Made by a program: the position numbers and the translations under genes. A DNA stretch of 64,000 nucleotides from the NCBI RefSeq assembly GCF_000686805.1, contig NZ_KK366019.1:367665-431664 (forward strand). Reading direction: 5' to 3'. The DNA is from Bacillus sp. UNC41MFS5. Lineage in GTDB: Bacteria > Bacillota > Bacilli > Bacillales_B > DSM-18226. The notes under the pieces were generated by a model. It was not told where the DNA came from, made no database searches, and worked only from the letters and a program-made list of their open reading frames with translations. Below, piece after piece: positions 38,943-48,718 of this stretch (the stretch's first letter is position 1; the number at the start of each line of letters is the position of its first letter).

Positions 38943-38958
38943 TATGCAGATTTGAATA
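38943..38958. promoter_or_regulatory. Dyad D: candidate activator site before patD
   Basis: TATGCA-GATT-TGAATA starts 66 bp before the -24 element. Extra half-sites TATTCA flank it at about 38923 and 38960, so binding by several dimers is possible. Confidence 0.7.
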
Positions 38959-39008
38959 GTATTCATTCGGATTTTTTGAAAGATCATTATTTTGGTAGGT
39001 TTTATTCG

Positions 39009-39024
39009 TTGGCACGCTTCTTGC
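39009..39024 (+). promoter_or_regulatory. Sigma-54 promoter of the patD-patA-gabT-gabD operon
   Basis: TTGGCAC-GCTTC-TTGC is a perfect consensus match. The start codon of patD follows about 27 bp after the expected transcription start. Confidence 0.93.
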
Positions 39025-39062
39025 ATATATTGTTAGTGAGGGTGAATAAAGGAGGAATTTAA

Positions 39063-40556
39063 ATGGTTGAGGTAAATAAACGAGTGGTAAACCTGAAGAT
39101 GTTTATTAATGGTGAATGGAAAGATGCCGAAAATCAAGAAACACGCCCAGTAATTAATCCTGCAAATGGTGAGGTTATATCATATGCGCCTGAAGGAACA
39201 GTCGCTGATGCGCGTGCGGCAATTTATGCAGCACGAAAAGCTTTCGATGATGGCGTTTGGTCTGGGATTTCTGCTCAGGAACGATCCTCCTATTTATTAA
39301 AAATTGCTGACAAAATTGATGAATATGCCGATGAATTGACCTATCTGGAAACGATGGATAATGGGAAGCCATTGAGAGAAGCGGGCTTTGATGTCGGTGA
39401 TGCAGCCGCCTGTTTTCGCTATTATGCAGGACTGATTACAAAGCCTGATGGGCAGACGTATCATGTCGCTGATCCAATGCAGGCTATGGTTGTCCGTGAA
39501 CCGGTTGGGGTATGCGGATTGATTGTTCCTTGGAATTATCCACTGTTAATGAGTGTGTGGAAAATTGCCCCAGCCCTAGCGGCAGGAAATACAATTGTCT
39601 TTAAACCGTCCGAAGTGACACCAGTTACACCTAAAAAGCTTTTCGAAATTCTTGAAGAAGTCGCTTTGCCAAAAGGGGTTGCCAATCTGGTAATGGGAGC
39701 TGGAGCGGTTGTTGGAAATGAAATCGCTTCCCACCCTGAGGTCGATATGATCTCATTTACAGGTGGAACGAAAACTGGCAAGCACATTATGAAAACAGCA
39801 GCCGACACGATGAAGAAAGTTTCTTTAGAACTAGGCGGTAAATCGCCGAATATCATTTTTGCTGATGCTGACTTTGAAATAGCAGTGGATTATGCGTTAT
39901 TTGGAATCTACGCAGGTTCTGGTCAAGTATGTTCCGCTGGTTCAAGGATCCTCGTGGAAGAAAGCATCTATGATCAATTCGTCCAGCGTTTTGTTGAGCG
40001 GGCAAAGAAAATTCAAGTAGGACCTGGTGATAAACCTGCCACAGAAATGGGTCCCCTTGTCAGTCAGGAACACTTAGAAAAAGTTCTTTCCTACATTGAA
40101 CTAGGTAAAAAGGAAGGTGCGACAGTAGCTTGCGGTGGAAAGCGGATGGTCGCTAACGGATTAGGAAATGGTTATTTTGTGGAACCGACGGTTTTTGTCG
40201 ATGTCGCCCAAGAGATGAGAATTGTTCAGGAGGAAATCTTCGGTCCTGTTGTAGTCATCCAGAAGTTCAAGGACGAAGCAGAAGCTATTAAACTAGCAAA
40301 TGGCACTGTTTATGGGTTAGCCGGTGGTGTGTTTTCTAATAATGGTGCAAAGGCACTAAGGGTCATTAAAAAGCTGCGTGCAGGGATTACATGGGTAAAT
40401 TCCTACCATCCTACTTATAACGAAGCACCGTGGGGCGGCTATAAGCAAAGTGGTATTGGACGCAGTCTAGGTACGTTTGGACTTGAAGAATTTCAAGAAA
40501 TAAAACAGATAAATATTAATTTGCAGGTTGAACCAATTGGCTGGTTTTCTAATTAA
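39063..40556 (+). CDS. patD: 4-Aminobutanal dehydrogenase (PatD-like aldehyde dehydrogenase)
   Basis: This 497-residue NAD(P)-dependent enzyme belongs to the betaine/amino-aldehyde dehydrogenase branch. The catalytic Cys lies in GSGQVCSAGSR (about residue 290) and the general-base Glu in SLELGGKSPN. The neighbouring PatA makes 4-aminobutanal from putrescine, so this enzyme should oxidise it to GABA, and 5-aminopentanal to 5-aminovalerate in the same way. AAAGGAGG precedes the ATG. It is first in a four-gene operon with gaps of 24 bp or less. Confidence 0.88.
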   Translation: MVEVNKRVVNLKMFINGEWKDAENQETRPVINPANGEVISYAPEGTVADARAAIYAARKAFDDGVWSGISAQERSSYLLKIADKIDEYADELTYLETMDNGKPLREAGFDVGDAAACFRYYAGLITKPDGQTYHVADPMQAMVVREPVGVCGLIVPWNYPLLMSVWKIAPALAAGNTIVFKPSEVTPVTPKKLFEILEEVALPKGVANLVMGAGAVVGNEIASHPEVDMISFTGGTKTGKHIMKTAADTMKKVSLELGGKSPNIIFADADFEIAVDYALFGIYAGSGQVCSAGSRILVEESIYDQFVQRFVERAKKIQVGPGDKPATEMGPLVSQEHLEKVLSYIELGKKEGATVACGGKRMVANGLGNGYFVEPTVFVDVAQEMRIVQEEIFGPVVVIQKFKDEAEAIKLANGTVYGLAGGVFSNNGAKALRVIKKLRAGITWVNSYHPTYNEAPWGGYKQSGIGRSLGTFGLEEFQEIKQININLQVEPIGWFSN

Positions 40557-41954
<1,398 letters not shown>

Positions 41955-41982
41955 CGATTTTTTTAAAAGGGGGAGCACAGAA

Positions 41983-43353
41983 GTGGAAAAGAAATATGTC
42001 AAGCTCCAAACAGAGATACCTGGACCGAAATCGAGGGAAATTTTGGAGCGAAGAAATAAATATGTCCCAAAAGGAATCAGCAATAACTGCCATTCCTTTG
42101 TTAAAAAGGCAAAAGGAGCCCTGGTAGAAGATGTGGACGGTAATTGTTTTATTGATTTTGCTGGTGCTATTGGAACGATAAACGTTGGCCACTCTCATCC
42201 TAGAGTAGTTAGAGCCCTTCAGGAACAAGCAAGTCAATTTATCCACACCGGTTTTAATGTCATGATGTATGAATCGTATATCACCTTAGCCGAACGGCTT
42301 AGCCAGCTTGCACCAGGGGAATTTGACAAGCAGGCAGCTTTTTTTAACAGTGGTGCAGAAGCGGTTGAGAACGCCGTAAAGATTGCTAGGAAATATACAA
42401 AGCGCCAAGGAATTGTTTCGTTCACAAGGGGGTTCCATGGCCGGACGTTAATGACCATGACGATGACAAGTAAAGTGAAGCCGTATAAGTTCGGCTTTGG
42501 ACCGTTCGCTCCAGAGGTTTACAAGGCGCCATACCCATATGCGTACCACCGCCCTGAAGGAATGGATGAACAGCAATATAGTGCCATGATGATCGAACAA
42601 TTTGAACAATTTTTACTGGCAGAAGCTGCACCTGAAACGATTGCTGCAGTCGTGATGGAACCTGTGCAAGGAGAAGGCGGGTTTATAGTGCCTGACACCG
42701 CTTTTGTTAAGCGGGTTAGGGAAATATGTACACAATATGGAATCTTGTTTATTGCAGATGAAATCCAAACTGGGTTTGCACGGACAGGTAAGTACTTTGC
42801 AATTGATCATTTTGGAGTGGTACCTGATTTAATTACGATTTCAAAATCAATGGGTGCTGGCGTTCCTATCAGCGGCGTGATTGGCAGGGCGGAAATTATG
42901 AATACTGCCGAGGTTGGTGAAATTGGTGGAACCTACGCGGGAAGTCCGCTTGGATGTAGGGCAGCACTGACAGTATTAGATATTATTGAAAATGAACAAC
43001 TTAATGACCGGGCAAGAAAAATAGGTAATCGCGTGCTTGAAAAAATGCACCTTCTTTCAGAGCGGTTCGAGGGGATTGGTGATGTCCGTGGTCTAGGTGC
43101 GATGTGTGCGATGGAAATGGTAAAGGACCGACAATCCAAAACACCGGATAAAGAAGCGACTGGAAAAATTGTAAAAGCTGCTGGGGAACGTGGACTGATG
43201 TTACTTAGTGCTGGGATTTATAGCAATGTGATTCGCCTTCTCATGCCAATTACCATCACAGACGATCAACTGGAAGAAGGTTTGCAAATTATGGAAGAAG
43301 CAATAGAAGCAGTATATACAAATGATCCTGCCTTATCGGTTGGAGGGGAATAA
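41983..43353 (+). CDS. gabT: 4-Aminobutyrate aminotransferase (GabT)
   Basis: This 456-residue class III aminotransferase converts GABA to succinate semialdehyde with 2-oxoglutarate as acceptor. GTG 41983 is chosen because AAGGGGGAG lies 6 nt before it; the in-frame ATG 41947 overlaps patA and lacks a site. The PLP Lys is in TISKSMGAGVPIS (about residue 287), and AAFFNSGAEAVENAVKIAR binds the cofactor phosphate. Many GabT proteins also act on 5-aminovalerate, giving glutarate semialdehyde. It lies between patA and gabD in one operon. Confidence 0.92.
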   Translation: MEKKYVKLQTEIPGPKSREILERRNKYVPKGISNNCHSFVKKAKGALVEDVDGNCFIDFAGAIGTINVGHSHPRVVRALQEQASQFIHTGFNVMMYESYITLAERLSQLAPGEFDKQAAFFNSGAEAVENAVKIARKYTKRQGIVSFTRGFHGRTLMTMTMTSKVKPYKFGFGPFAPEVYKAPYPYAYHRPEGMDEQQYSAMMIEQFEQFLLAEAAPETIAAVVMEPVQGEGGFIVPDTAFVKRVREICTQYGILFIADEIQTGFARTGKYFAIDHFGVVPDLITISKSMGAGVPISGVIGRAEIMNTAEVGEIGGTYAGSPLGCRAALTVLDIIENEQLNDRARKIGNRVLEKMHLLSERFEGIGDVRGLGAMCAMEMVKDRQSKTPDKEATGKIVKAAGERGLMLLSAGIYSNVIRLLMPITITDDQLEEGLQIMEEAIEAVYTNDPALSVGGE

Positions 43354-43356
43354 AAA

Positions 43357-44814
43357 ATGGATATTGTAAATAAAAATTATCAAATCTATCCCATGTATAT
43401 TAATGGGGAATGGGTTGGCAATGATTATGAGGTTTTAACTGAAATTAATAATCCAGCTACAAAAGAAGTAATTGGTGCTGTGCCAACAGGTGGTGCTTAT
43501 GAAGCAGAACAAGCGGTGAATGCTGCCCATAAAGCCTTTAAAATCTGGTCGAAAAAAACTGCGGATGAGCGGTATCAACTCTTGATGAAATGGTTTTACT
43601 TAATTGAGGAAAACAAGCATGAAATTGCTCGAATCATGACAATTGAACAAGGTAAACCGCTTAAAGAAGCGCTTGGGGAAGTTCAGTATGCAAATGGCTT
43701 TATCTCTTGGTATGCCGAAGAAGGGAAACGGGTATATGGTGAGACGATTCCAGCAACACATCCACATAAAAGAATACTAGTTAGAAAAGAACCGGTTGGT
43801 GTGATTGCAGCGATTACTCCGTGGAACTTCCCGGCTGCCATGATTACGAGAAAAGTAGCACCTGCCCTGGCAGCAGGTTGTACGGCTGTTGTGAAGCCTG
43901 CAAACCAAACGCCGCTTACAGCATTAAAAATGGCTGAGCTAGCCCATGAAGCAGGCATTCCTGCAGGGGTGCTGAACGTGATTACTGGAAGGTCGTCAGA
44001 AATTGGTGAAGTGTGGTTGAAGGATCCACGCGTGACAAAGATTACCTTTACAGGGTCAACTGAAGTTGGGAAAACATTGATGCGTGGTGCCGCAGAAACG
44101 GTTAAAAAGGTATCATTAGAGCTTGGTGGAAATGCCCCATTTATCGTGATGGATGATGCTAATTTAGCGAAAGCCGCTGAAGGACTTGTACAATCGAAAT
44201 TTCGAAATGCTGGTCAAACCTGCATTTGTACGAACCGTGTTTATGTGCAAGAAGGGATTGCAGATGAATTTACTAAGCTTTTCCAAGCAGAATTAGAAAA
44301 GCTAAAAGTCGGCAACGGACTGGAAGCGGGAACGGATATTGGTCCATTAATTGATCATGCCGCTTTTAAAAAAGTAGATGGGCTGGTTAAGGACGCAGTT
44401 GAGAAAGGTGGAAAAGTCATTTATAGCGGGCTTGCCCCAGCTGAAAATAACGGATATTTCTATGCACCCACAATTCTGACCAATATTAATGATGAGATGG
44501 AATGTATGAAAGATGAAATCTTTGGCCCACTCGCTCCGATTTCCACTTTTAAAACCGAAGAAGAAGTTATTGAACGGGCCAACAATTCTTGTTACGGTTT
44601 AGCTGCCTATGTGTATACTGAAAATTTAAGCCGTTCCTTTAGAATCACCGAACAACTGGAGTATGGAATCATTGGCCTGAATGACGCCCTGCCCTCAGTC
44701 GTTCAAGCACCATTCGGGGGCTTTAAGGAGAGCGGTCTAGGACGTGAAGGTGGACACTACGGCATTGAAGAGTTTTTAGAAGTAAAATATATATCGATAG
44801 GTTTGGATTTATAA
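43357..44814 (+). CDS. gabD: Succinate-semialdehyde dehydrogenase (GabD)
   Basis: This 485-residue aldehyde dehydrogenase has the catalytic Cys in NAGQTCICTNR (Cys about residue 289, with the CxC pair common in GabD) and the Glu in SLELGGNAPF. It should oxidise succinate semialdehyde to succinate, completing the putrescine route into the TCA cycle. GabD-type enzymes often also oxidise glutarate semialdehyde. The start is 3 nt after the gabT stop with GGAGGGG inside the gabT end. A terminator follows. Confidence 0.92.
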   Translation: MDIVNKNYQIYPMYINGEWVGNDYEVLTEINNPATKEVIGAVPTGGAYEAEQAVNAAHKAFKIWSKKTADERYQLLMKWFYLIEENKHEIARIMTIEQGKPLKEALGEVQYANGFISWYAEEGKRVYGETIPATHPHKRILVRKEPVGVIAAITPWNFPAAMITRKVAPALAAGCTAVVKPANQTPLTALKMAELAHEAGIPAGVLNVITGRSSEIGEVWLKDPRVTKITFTGSTEVGKTLMRGAAETVKKVSLELGGNAPFIVMDDANLAKAAEGLVQSKFRNAGQTCICTNRVYVQEGIADEFTKLFQAELEKLKVGNGLEAGTDIGPLIDHAAFKKVDGLVKDAVEKGGKVIYSGLAPAENNGYFYAPTILTNINDEMECMKDEIFGPLAPISTFKTEEEVIERANNSCYGLAAYVYTENLSRSFRITEQLEYGIIGLNDALPSVVQAPFGGFKESGLGREGGHYGIEEFLEVKYISIGLDL

Positions 44815-44831
44815 TAGCGTTTTAAAAAATT

Positions 44832-44885
44832 GCCAGCGAGACGATCAGAGTTTTTTTCTATTGATTGATTGTTTCGCTGGCTTTT
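44832..44885 (+). terminator. Terminator after gabD
   Basis: Arms 44832-44846 and 44867-44881 pair over about 15 bp with two mismatches, and TTTT follows. It separates the gab operon from the CoA-transferase pair. Confidence 0.75.
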
Positions 44886-44985
44886 ACTTTGGAAAAGTCC
44901 AGATGATAGATTTGCTTCCTTTTGTCTTTAAATAGAATCAAATCAATTTATTAATTTACTAATTTGAAAGAAAGGAGGCAGAAAA

Positions 44986-46170
44986 ATGGCGGGGCCGCTC
45001 CACCGATTAAAAATTGTAGACTTATCGCGCGTGCTAGCAGGTCCTTATTGCACGATGATCTTAGGCGATATGGGGGCTGAGGTAATCAAAATTGAAAGTG
45101 TCGATTTTGGGGATGAAACACGGGGCTGGGGACCACCCTTTCTAGAAGGAGAGAGTGCCTATTATCTGTGTGCTAATCGAAACAAACAAGGGATCACTTT
45201 AAACTTAAAAACACCTAAGGGCATTGAAATCTTAAAAAAGCTCGTTTGTGATGCTGATATTGTTGTCCAAAATTTTAAGCCAGGGACCCTCGACAGATTA
45301 GGGTTCGGATATAAGGAAATGAAGAAGGTTAATGAAGGAATTATTTTAGCCTCAATCAGTGGCTTTGGCACTACCGGCCCTAATTCCCATCTTCCTGGCT
45401 ATGACTATATGATTCAAGCCATGTCAGGTTTGATGAGCATAACAGGTGAAAAGGATGGACAGCCTGCAAAGGTCGGTGTTGCCATTGCAGATGTACTTAC
45501 TGGTCTTTTTACCTGTATCGGTATTTTAGGAGCCATCCAGCACCGCAATTGGACTGGAGAGGGGCAGGAAATAGATATTTCATTATTTGATTCCCAGTTG
45601 GCTGCATTAGTGAATGTTGCTAGTAATTTTTTATGCTCTGGGATAATCCCTGAACGGCTCGGTAATGCGCACCCCAATATAGTTCCATATCAAGTGTTTG
45701 CCGCAAATGATGGCGACTTTATCCTTGCCGTTGGAAATGACCGACAATATCAGAAACTAGCAATCCTGCTTGAAGATGAAGTCCTTTTAAGCGACCAATA
45801 TAAAAAAAATTCAGGTCGCCTGCAAAAAAAGGATGACCTGGAAAAAATCATTGCCTCAAAATTAAAGACGAAGTCAAGGGCGGAGTGGAAAGTGTTACTT
45901 GATGAAGCAGGAATTCCCAATGCACCGATTAACAATGTGAAGGAGGCTTTGGATTCAGAACAAGCGATCGCAAGGGACATGGTTGTGAAGATAGAGCATC
46001 CAACGATTTCTGACTTAATGCTTGTGGGTTCACCATTAAAGTTTTCAAAATCGCCAGTAAAAATCGATATGCATCCGCCATTGTACAGTGAGCATACAGA
46101 TGAAGTTCTGCTTAAACTGGGTTATTCCAATCTTGAAATCGTAAAAATGAAACAAGATCATATTATCTAG
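44986..46170 (+). CDS. Class III CoA transferase, glutarate-CoA transferase type
   Basis: This 394-residue CaiB/BaiF-family enzyme moves CoA between carboxylic acids. From memory it is notably like GcdG of Pseudomonas and mammalian SUGCT, which activate glutarate: LSRVLAGPYCTMILGDMGAE, YYLCANRNKQ, GNAHPNIVPYQ and EHTDEVL all agree. The presumed catalytic Asp is in PGYDYMIQAMSGLM (about residue 140). The next gene is a glutaryl-CoA-dehydrogenase-like enzyme. GGAGGC precedes the ATG. A weak SigA-like promoter (TTTGCT, 16 bp, TAGAAT near 44911-44938) is possible; no sigma-54 promoter or dyad was found. Confidence 0.8.
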   Translation: MAGPLHRLKIVDLSRVLAGPYCTMILGDMGAEVIKIESVDFGDETRGWGPPFLEGESAYYLCANRNKQGITLNLKTPKGIEILKKLVCDADIVVQNFKPGTLDRLGFGYKEMKKVNEGIILASISGFGTTGPNSHLPGYDYMIQAMSGLMSITGEKDGQPAKVGVAIADVLTGLFTCIGILGAIQHRNWTGEGQEIDISLFDSQLAALVNVASNFLCSGIIPERLGNAHPNIVPYQVFAANDGDFILAVGNDRQYQKLAILLEDEVLLSDQYKKNSGRLQKKDDLEKIIASKLKTKSRAEWKVLLDEAGIPNAPINNVKEALDSEQAIARDMVVKIEHPTISDLMLVGSPLKFSKSPVKIDMHPPLYSEHTDEVLLKLGYSNLEIVKMKQDHII

Positions 46171-46184
46171 GGGAGGAACTTATA

Positions 46185-47393
46185 ATGAATTTTTCTTTAT
46201 CTGAAGAGCAAAAAAGTGTTAGAAAGGTGGTTCGATCATTTGTAGACCGAGAAATTCTGCCCTATATCAAGGAGTGGGATGAAAAAGGTCATTTTGAGAT
46301 TAATATTTTAAAACGATTAGCAGAATTACAGTTAATGGGAGTATGTATTCCCGAGGAATATGGCGGAGTGGGAATGGACTATAATACCCTCGCAATTGTT
46401 TGTGAAGAACTGGAGCGAGGTGACACGGCTTTCCGGACCGCGGTATCAGTACATACTGGTTTGAACAGTATGACATTATTGCAGTGGGGTACAGAGGAGC
46501 AGAAACAAAAATACCTTCTTCCACAGGCGAGTGGTAAAAAGATAGGTGCCTTTGGATTAACAGAACCGAATGCTGGCTCCGATGTGGCTGCAATGGAAAC
46601 GACAGCAGTCAAAGATGGAGATTACTATATTTTAAATGGGTCAAAAACATGGATCTCACTATGTGATGTGGCTGATCACTTTTTAATTTTTGCAAAAACA
46701 GACACGAAAGCTGGTCACTATGGAATCTCTTGTTTTATTGTAGAACGGACATTTGCAGGGCTTTCTACTAAAGCCATAAAAGGAAAACTGGGAATTCGGG
46801 CAGGAAATACGGGGGAGATATTCTTAGATCATGTCAGGGTTCCAGCAGAGAATTTGTTAGGCTATGAAGGAGAAGGCTTTAAAATTGCTATGTCCGCCCT
46901 CGACAATGGCCGCTTTACAGTAGCCGCAGGTGCATGTGGTACGATTATGGCTTCGCTGGAAGCTAGCGTCAAATATTGTGAGGAGAGGAAGACCTTTGGC
47001 AAAGAAATTGGCAAGCACCAACTTGTCCAGCAAATGATTGCAAAAATGTCCGCTAATCTAGAGATTTCACGTTTGCTTGTTTTTAAGGCTGGCTGGCTAA
47101 AAAATAAGGGCAAACGGAATACCCAAGAAACGTCATTAGCCAAATGGATTTCCTGCGATGCCGCCTTTGAAGCTGCCAACGATGCGGTCCAAATTCACGG
47201 GGCGTATGGCTTCTCCAATGAATTCCCAGTAGAGCGTTATTTACGAAATGCTAAGGCTCCTGTAATTTATGAAGGAACAAGAGAAATCCACACCATCATG
47301 CAGGGAGAGTATGCCCTCGGCTATCGTGAGGACAAGCTACTAAGGAAAGTGCTTCCAGCCTGGCCGTTTGAAGAAAGTTTGATAAAAGGGTAA
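46185..47393 (+). CDS. Acyl-CoA dehydrogenase, glutaryl-CoA-dehydrogenase-like
   Basis: This 402-residue FAD enzyme has the acyl-CoA dehydrogenase signatures GAFGLTEPNAGSD and GSKTWISLCDVADHF. The catalytic Glu is in VIYEGTREIHTIMQG (about residue 362). Arg in FRTAVSVHTGL (about residue 84) is where glutaryl-CoA dehydrogenases hold the Arg that binds the distal carboxylate, so decarboxylating oxidation of glutaryl-CoA to crotonyl-CoA is a reasonable call. Ordinary short-chain substrates remain possible. It starts 14 nt after the CoA transferase gene behind GGGGAGG. Together they complete a cadaverine/5-aminovalerate branch. Confidence 0.75.
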   Translation: MNFSLSEEQKSVRKVVRSFVDREILPYIKEWDEKGHFEINILKRLAELQLMGVCIPEEYGGVGMDYNTLAIVCEELERGDTAFRTAVSVHTGLNSMTLLQWGTEEQKQKYLLPQASGKKIGAFGLTEPNAGSDVAAMETTAVKDGDYYILNGSKTWISLCDVADHFLIFAKTDTKAGHYGISCFIVERTFAGLSTKAIKGKLGIRAGNTGEIFLDHVRVPAENLLGYEGEGFKIAMSALDNGRFTVAAGACGTIMASLEASVKYCEERKTFGKEIGKHQLVQQMIAKMSANLEISRLLVFKAGWLKNKGKRNTQETSLAKWISCDAAFEAANDAVQIHGAYGFSNEFPVERYLRNAKAPVIYEGTREIHTIMQGEYALGYREDKLLRKVLPAWPFEESLIKG

Positions 47394-47403
47394 ATTTATA
47401 ATA

Positions 47404-47452
47404 AAAAGAACAAGCCGTGCAGTTGGAAAACTGGTACACGGCTTGTTCTTTT
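47404..47452. terminator. Terminator after the acyl-CoA dehydrogenase gene
   Basis: AAAAGAACAAGCCGTG and CACGGCTTGTTCTTTT form a perfect 16-bp stem whose ends provide the A and T tracts. Confidence 0.9.
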
Positions 47453-47547
47453 ACTATTATTGTATTATTAAATAATTTACTTCATATTGTTTGTTCTACT
47501 GTGTTACGATAACGTAATAAAGTGAAGAGGAAATGAGGGTGTAGAAT

Positions 47548-48672
47548 TTGATTAAAACCATTTTGTTTGACGTTGATGGGGTCCTATTAAGCGAAGAGCA
47601 TTATTTTGATGCTTCTGCTTTAACCGTTTGGGAAATGCTGATTAGCCCTAATTACTTGGGGCTCGAACCTATGCAGTTTAAAACGGACTATAATGATGAG
47701 GAAATCCAGGAAATAAGAGAATTAGTATTTGAAAACGATAAAGTTCTAAAGTTAATGAAATCACGCGGTCTAAACGCCAACTGGGACATGATCTATCTAT
47801 CCTTCAGCCACCAGCTAATCCACCTGCTCTCGCAAATCAAAGATATTGAATTCGAGAAAATTAATAACTGGTGTCAGGCACCAATCAATCGTGAAACCCT
47901 AGTTGAGATGGGCAAGGTGTTATGTAATTACCATGTGAAACTAGATTTCAGTTTGTTTGTGCAGGAGTTTGCACGCTCAGAGGCAACGAAGCAGGAGTTG
48001 TTTAGTTATTTGAATGAACTAACCTCAGAGAAAATTGGGGTAGAAACTTCTATTTTTAACAAGGGGGAGCTTTGGTCCGTTTGTGAGCATGTTTCCCAAG
48101 AGTGGTATGTGGGGGATGAACATGTCCTCGCTTCGACTGGAAGGCCATCTGTTCAACATGGGAAAAAGGGCTTCTTGGCCAATGAAACAACATTAGCCCC
48201 TAGGCAGGAAATTAACGAGTTATTCCAATTCCTGAATTCATCAGGATACATGATTGGTATCGGGACAGGCAGGCCTGAACTTGAAACTATTCAGCCATTT
48301 CAGCATTTAGATTGGTTGAAACATTTTAATGAAAATCGGATCGTAACTGCTGATGATGTGCTAAAGGCGGAATTGGAGCTTCCAGAACGAATGTCACTAT
48401 CGAAGCCGCACCCATTTACATATATTATGGGACTGCTCGGGAAGGAGACACCAATTCAAGAGGGTTTAAATACGAGATTACCGCTTGAAAATGCTGAAAC
48501 AGTTTTAGTTGTAGGAGACTCTTTGGCGGATTTATTAGCAGCAAGAAAACTTGGCTGTCAGTTTGCAGCCGTTCTAACTGGCCTTTCAGGAAAAGATGCG
48601 AGATGTGACTTTGAAAAACATAAAGCAGACTATATTCTTGATACAGTGCTCGATTTGAAAGGGATATTATGA
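47548..48672 (+). CDS. HAD-superfamily hydrolase of unknown substrate
   Basis: This 374-residue protein opens with HAD motif I, ILFDVDGVLL (Asp 8 nucleophile, Asp 10). Motif II is probably GIGTGRP (about residue 240), motif III the Lys in LSKPHPFTYI, and motif IV VVGDSLADLLAARKLGCQ. The insertion of about 200 residues between motifs I and II is large for a HAD phosphatase and is probably an alpha-helical cap. It starts with TTG, preceded by GAGGGTG. It lies alone between terminators. Phosphatase activity is likely; the substrate is unknown. Confidence 0.75.
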   Translation: MIKTILFDVDGVLLSEEHYFDASALTVWEMLISPNYLGLEPMQFKTDYNDEEIQEIRELVFENDKVLKLMKSRGLNANWDMIYLSFSHQLIHLLSQIKDIEFEKINNWCQAPINRETLVEMGKVLCNYHVKLDFSLFVQEFARSEATKQELFSYLNELTSEKIGVETSIFNKGELWSVCEHVSQEWYVGDEHVLASTGRPSVQHGKKGFLANETTLAPRQEINELFQFLNSSGYMIGIGTGRPELETIQPFQHLDWLKHFNENRIVTADDVLKAELELPERMSLSKPHPFTYIMGLLGKETPIQEGLNTRLPLENAETVLVVGDSLADLLAARKLGCQFAAVLTGLSGKDARCDFEKHKADYILDTVLDLKGIL

Positions 48673-48684
48673 AAAATATAGAAA

Positions 48685-48708
48685 AGGGATTGCCTCAGCG
48701 CAATCCCT
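48685..48708 (-). terminator. Terminator of serA
   Basis: AGGGATTG and CAATCCCT form an 8-bp stem. On the minus strand a T-rich run follows, so it mainly ends serA, though the HAD gene may use it too. Confidence 0.7.
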
Positions 48709-48718
48709 CATTTCTTCC

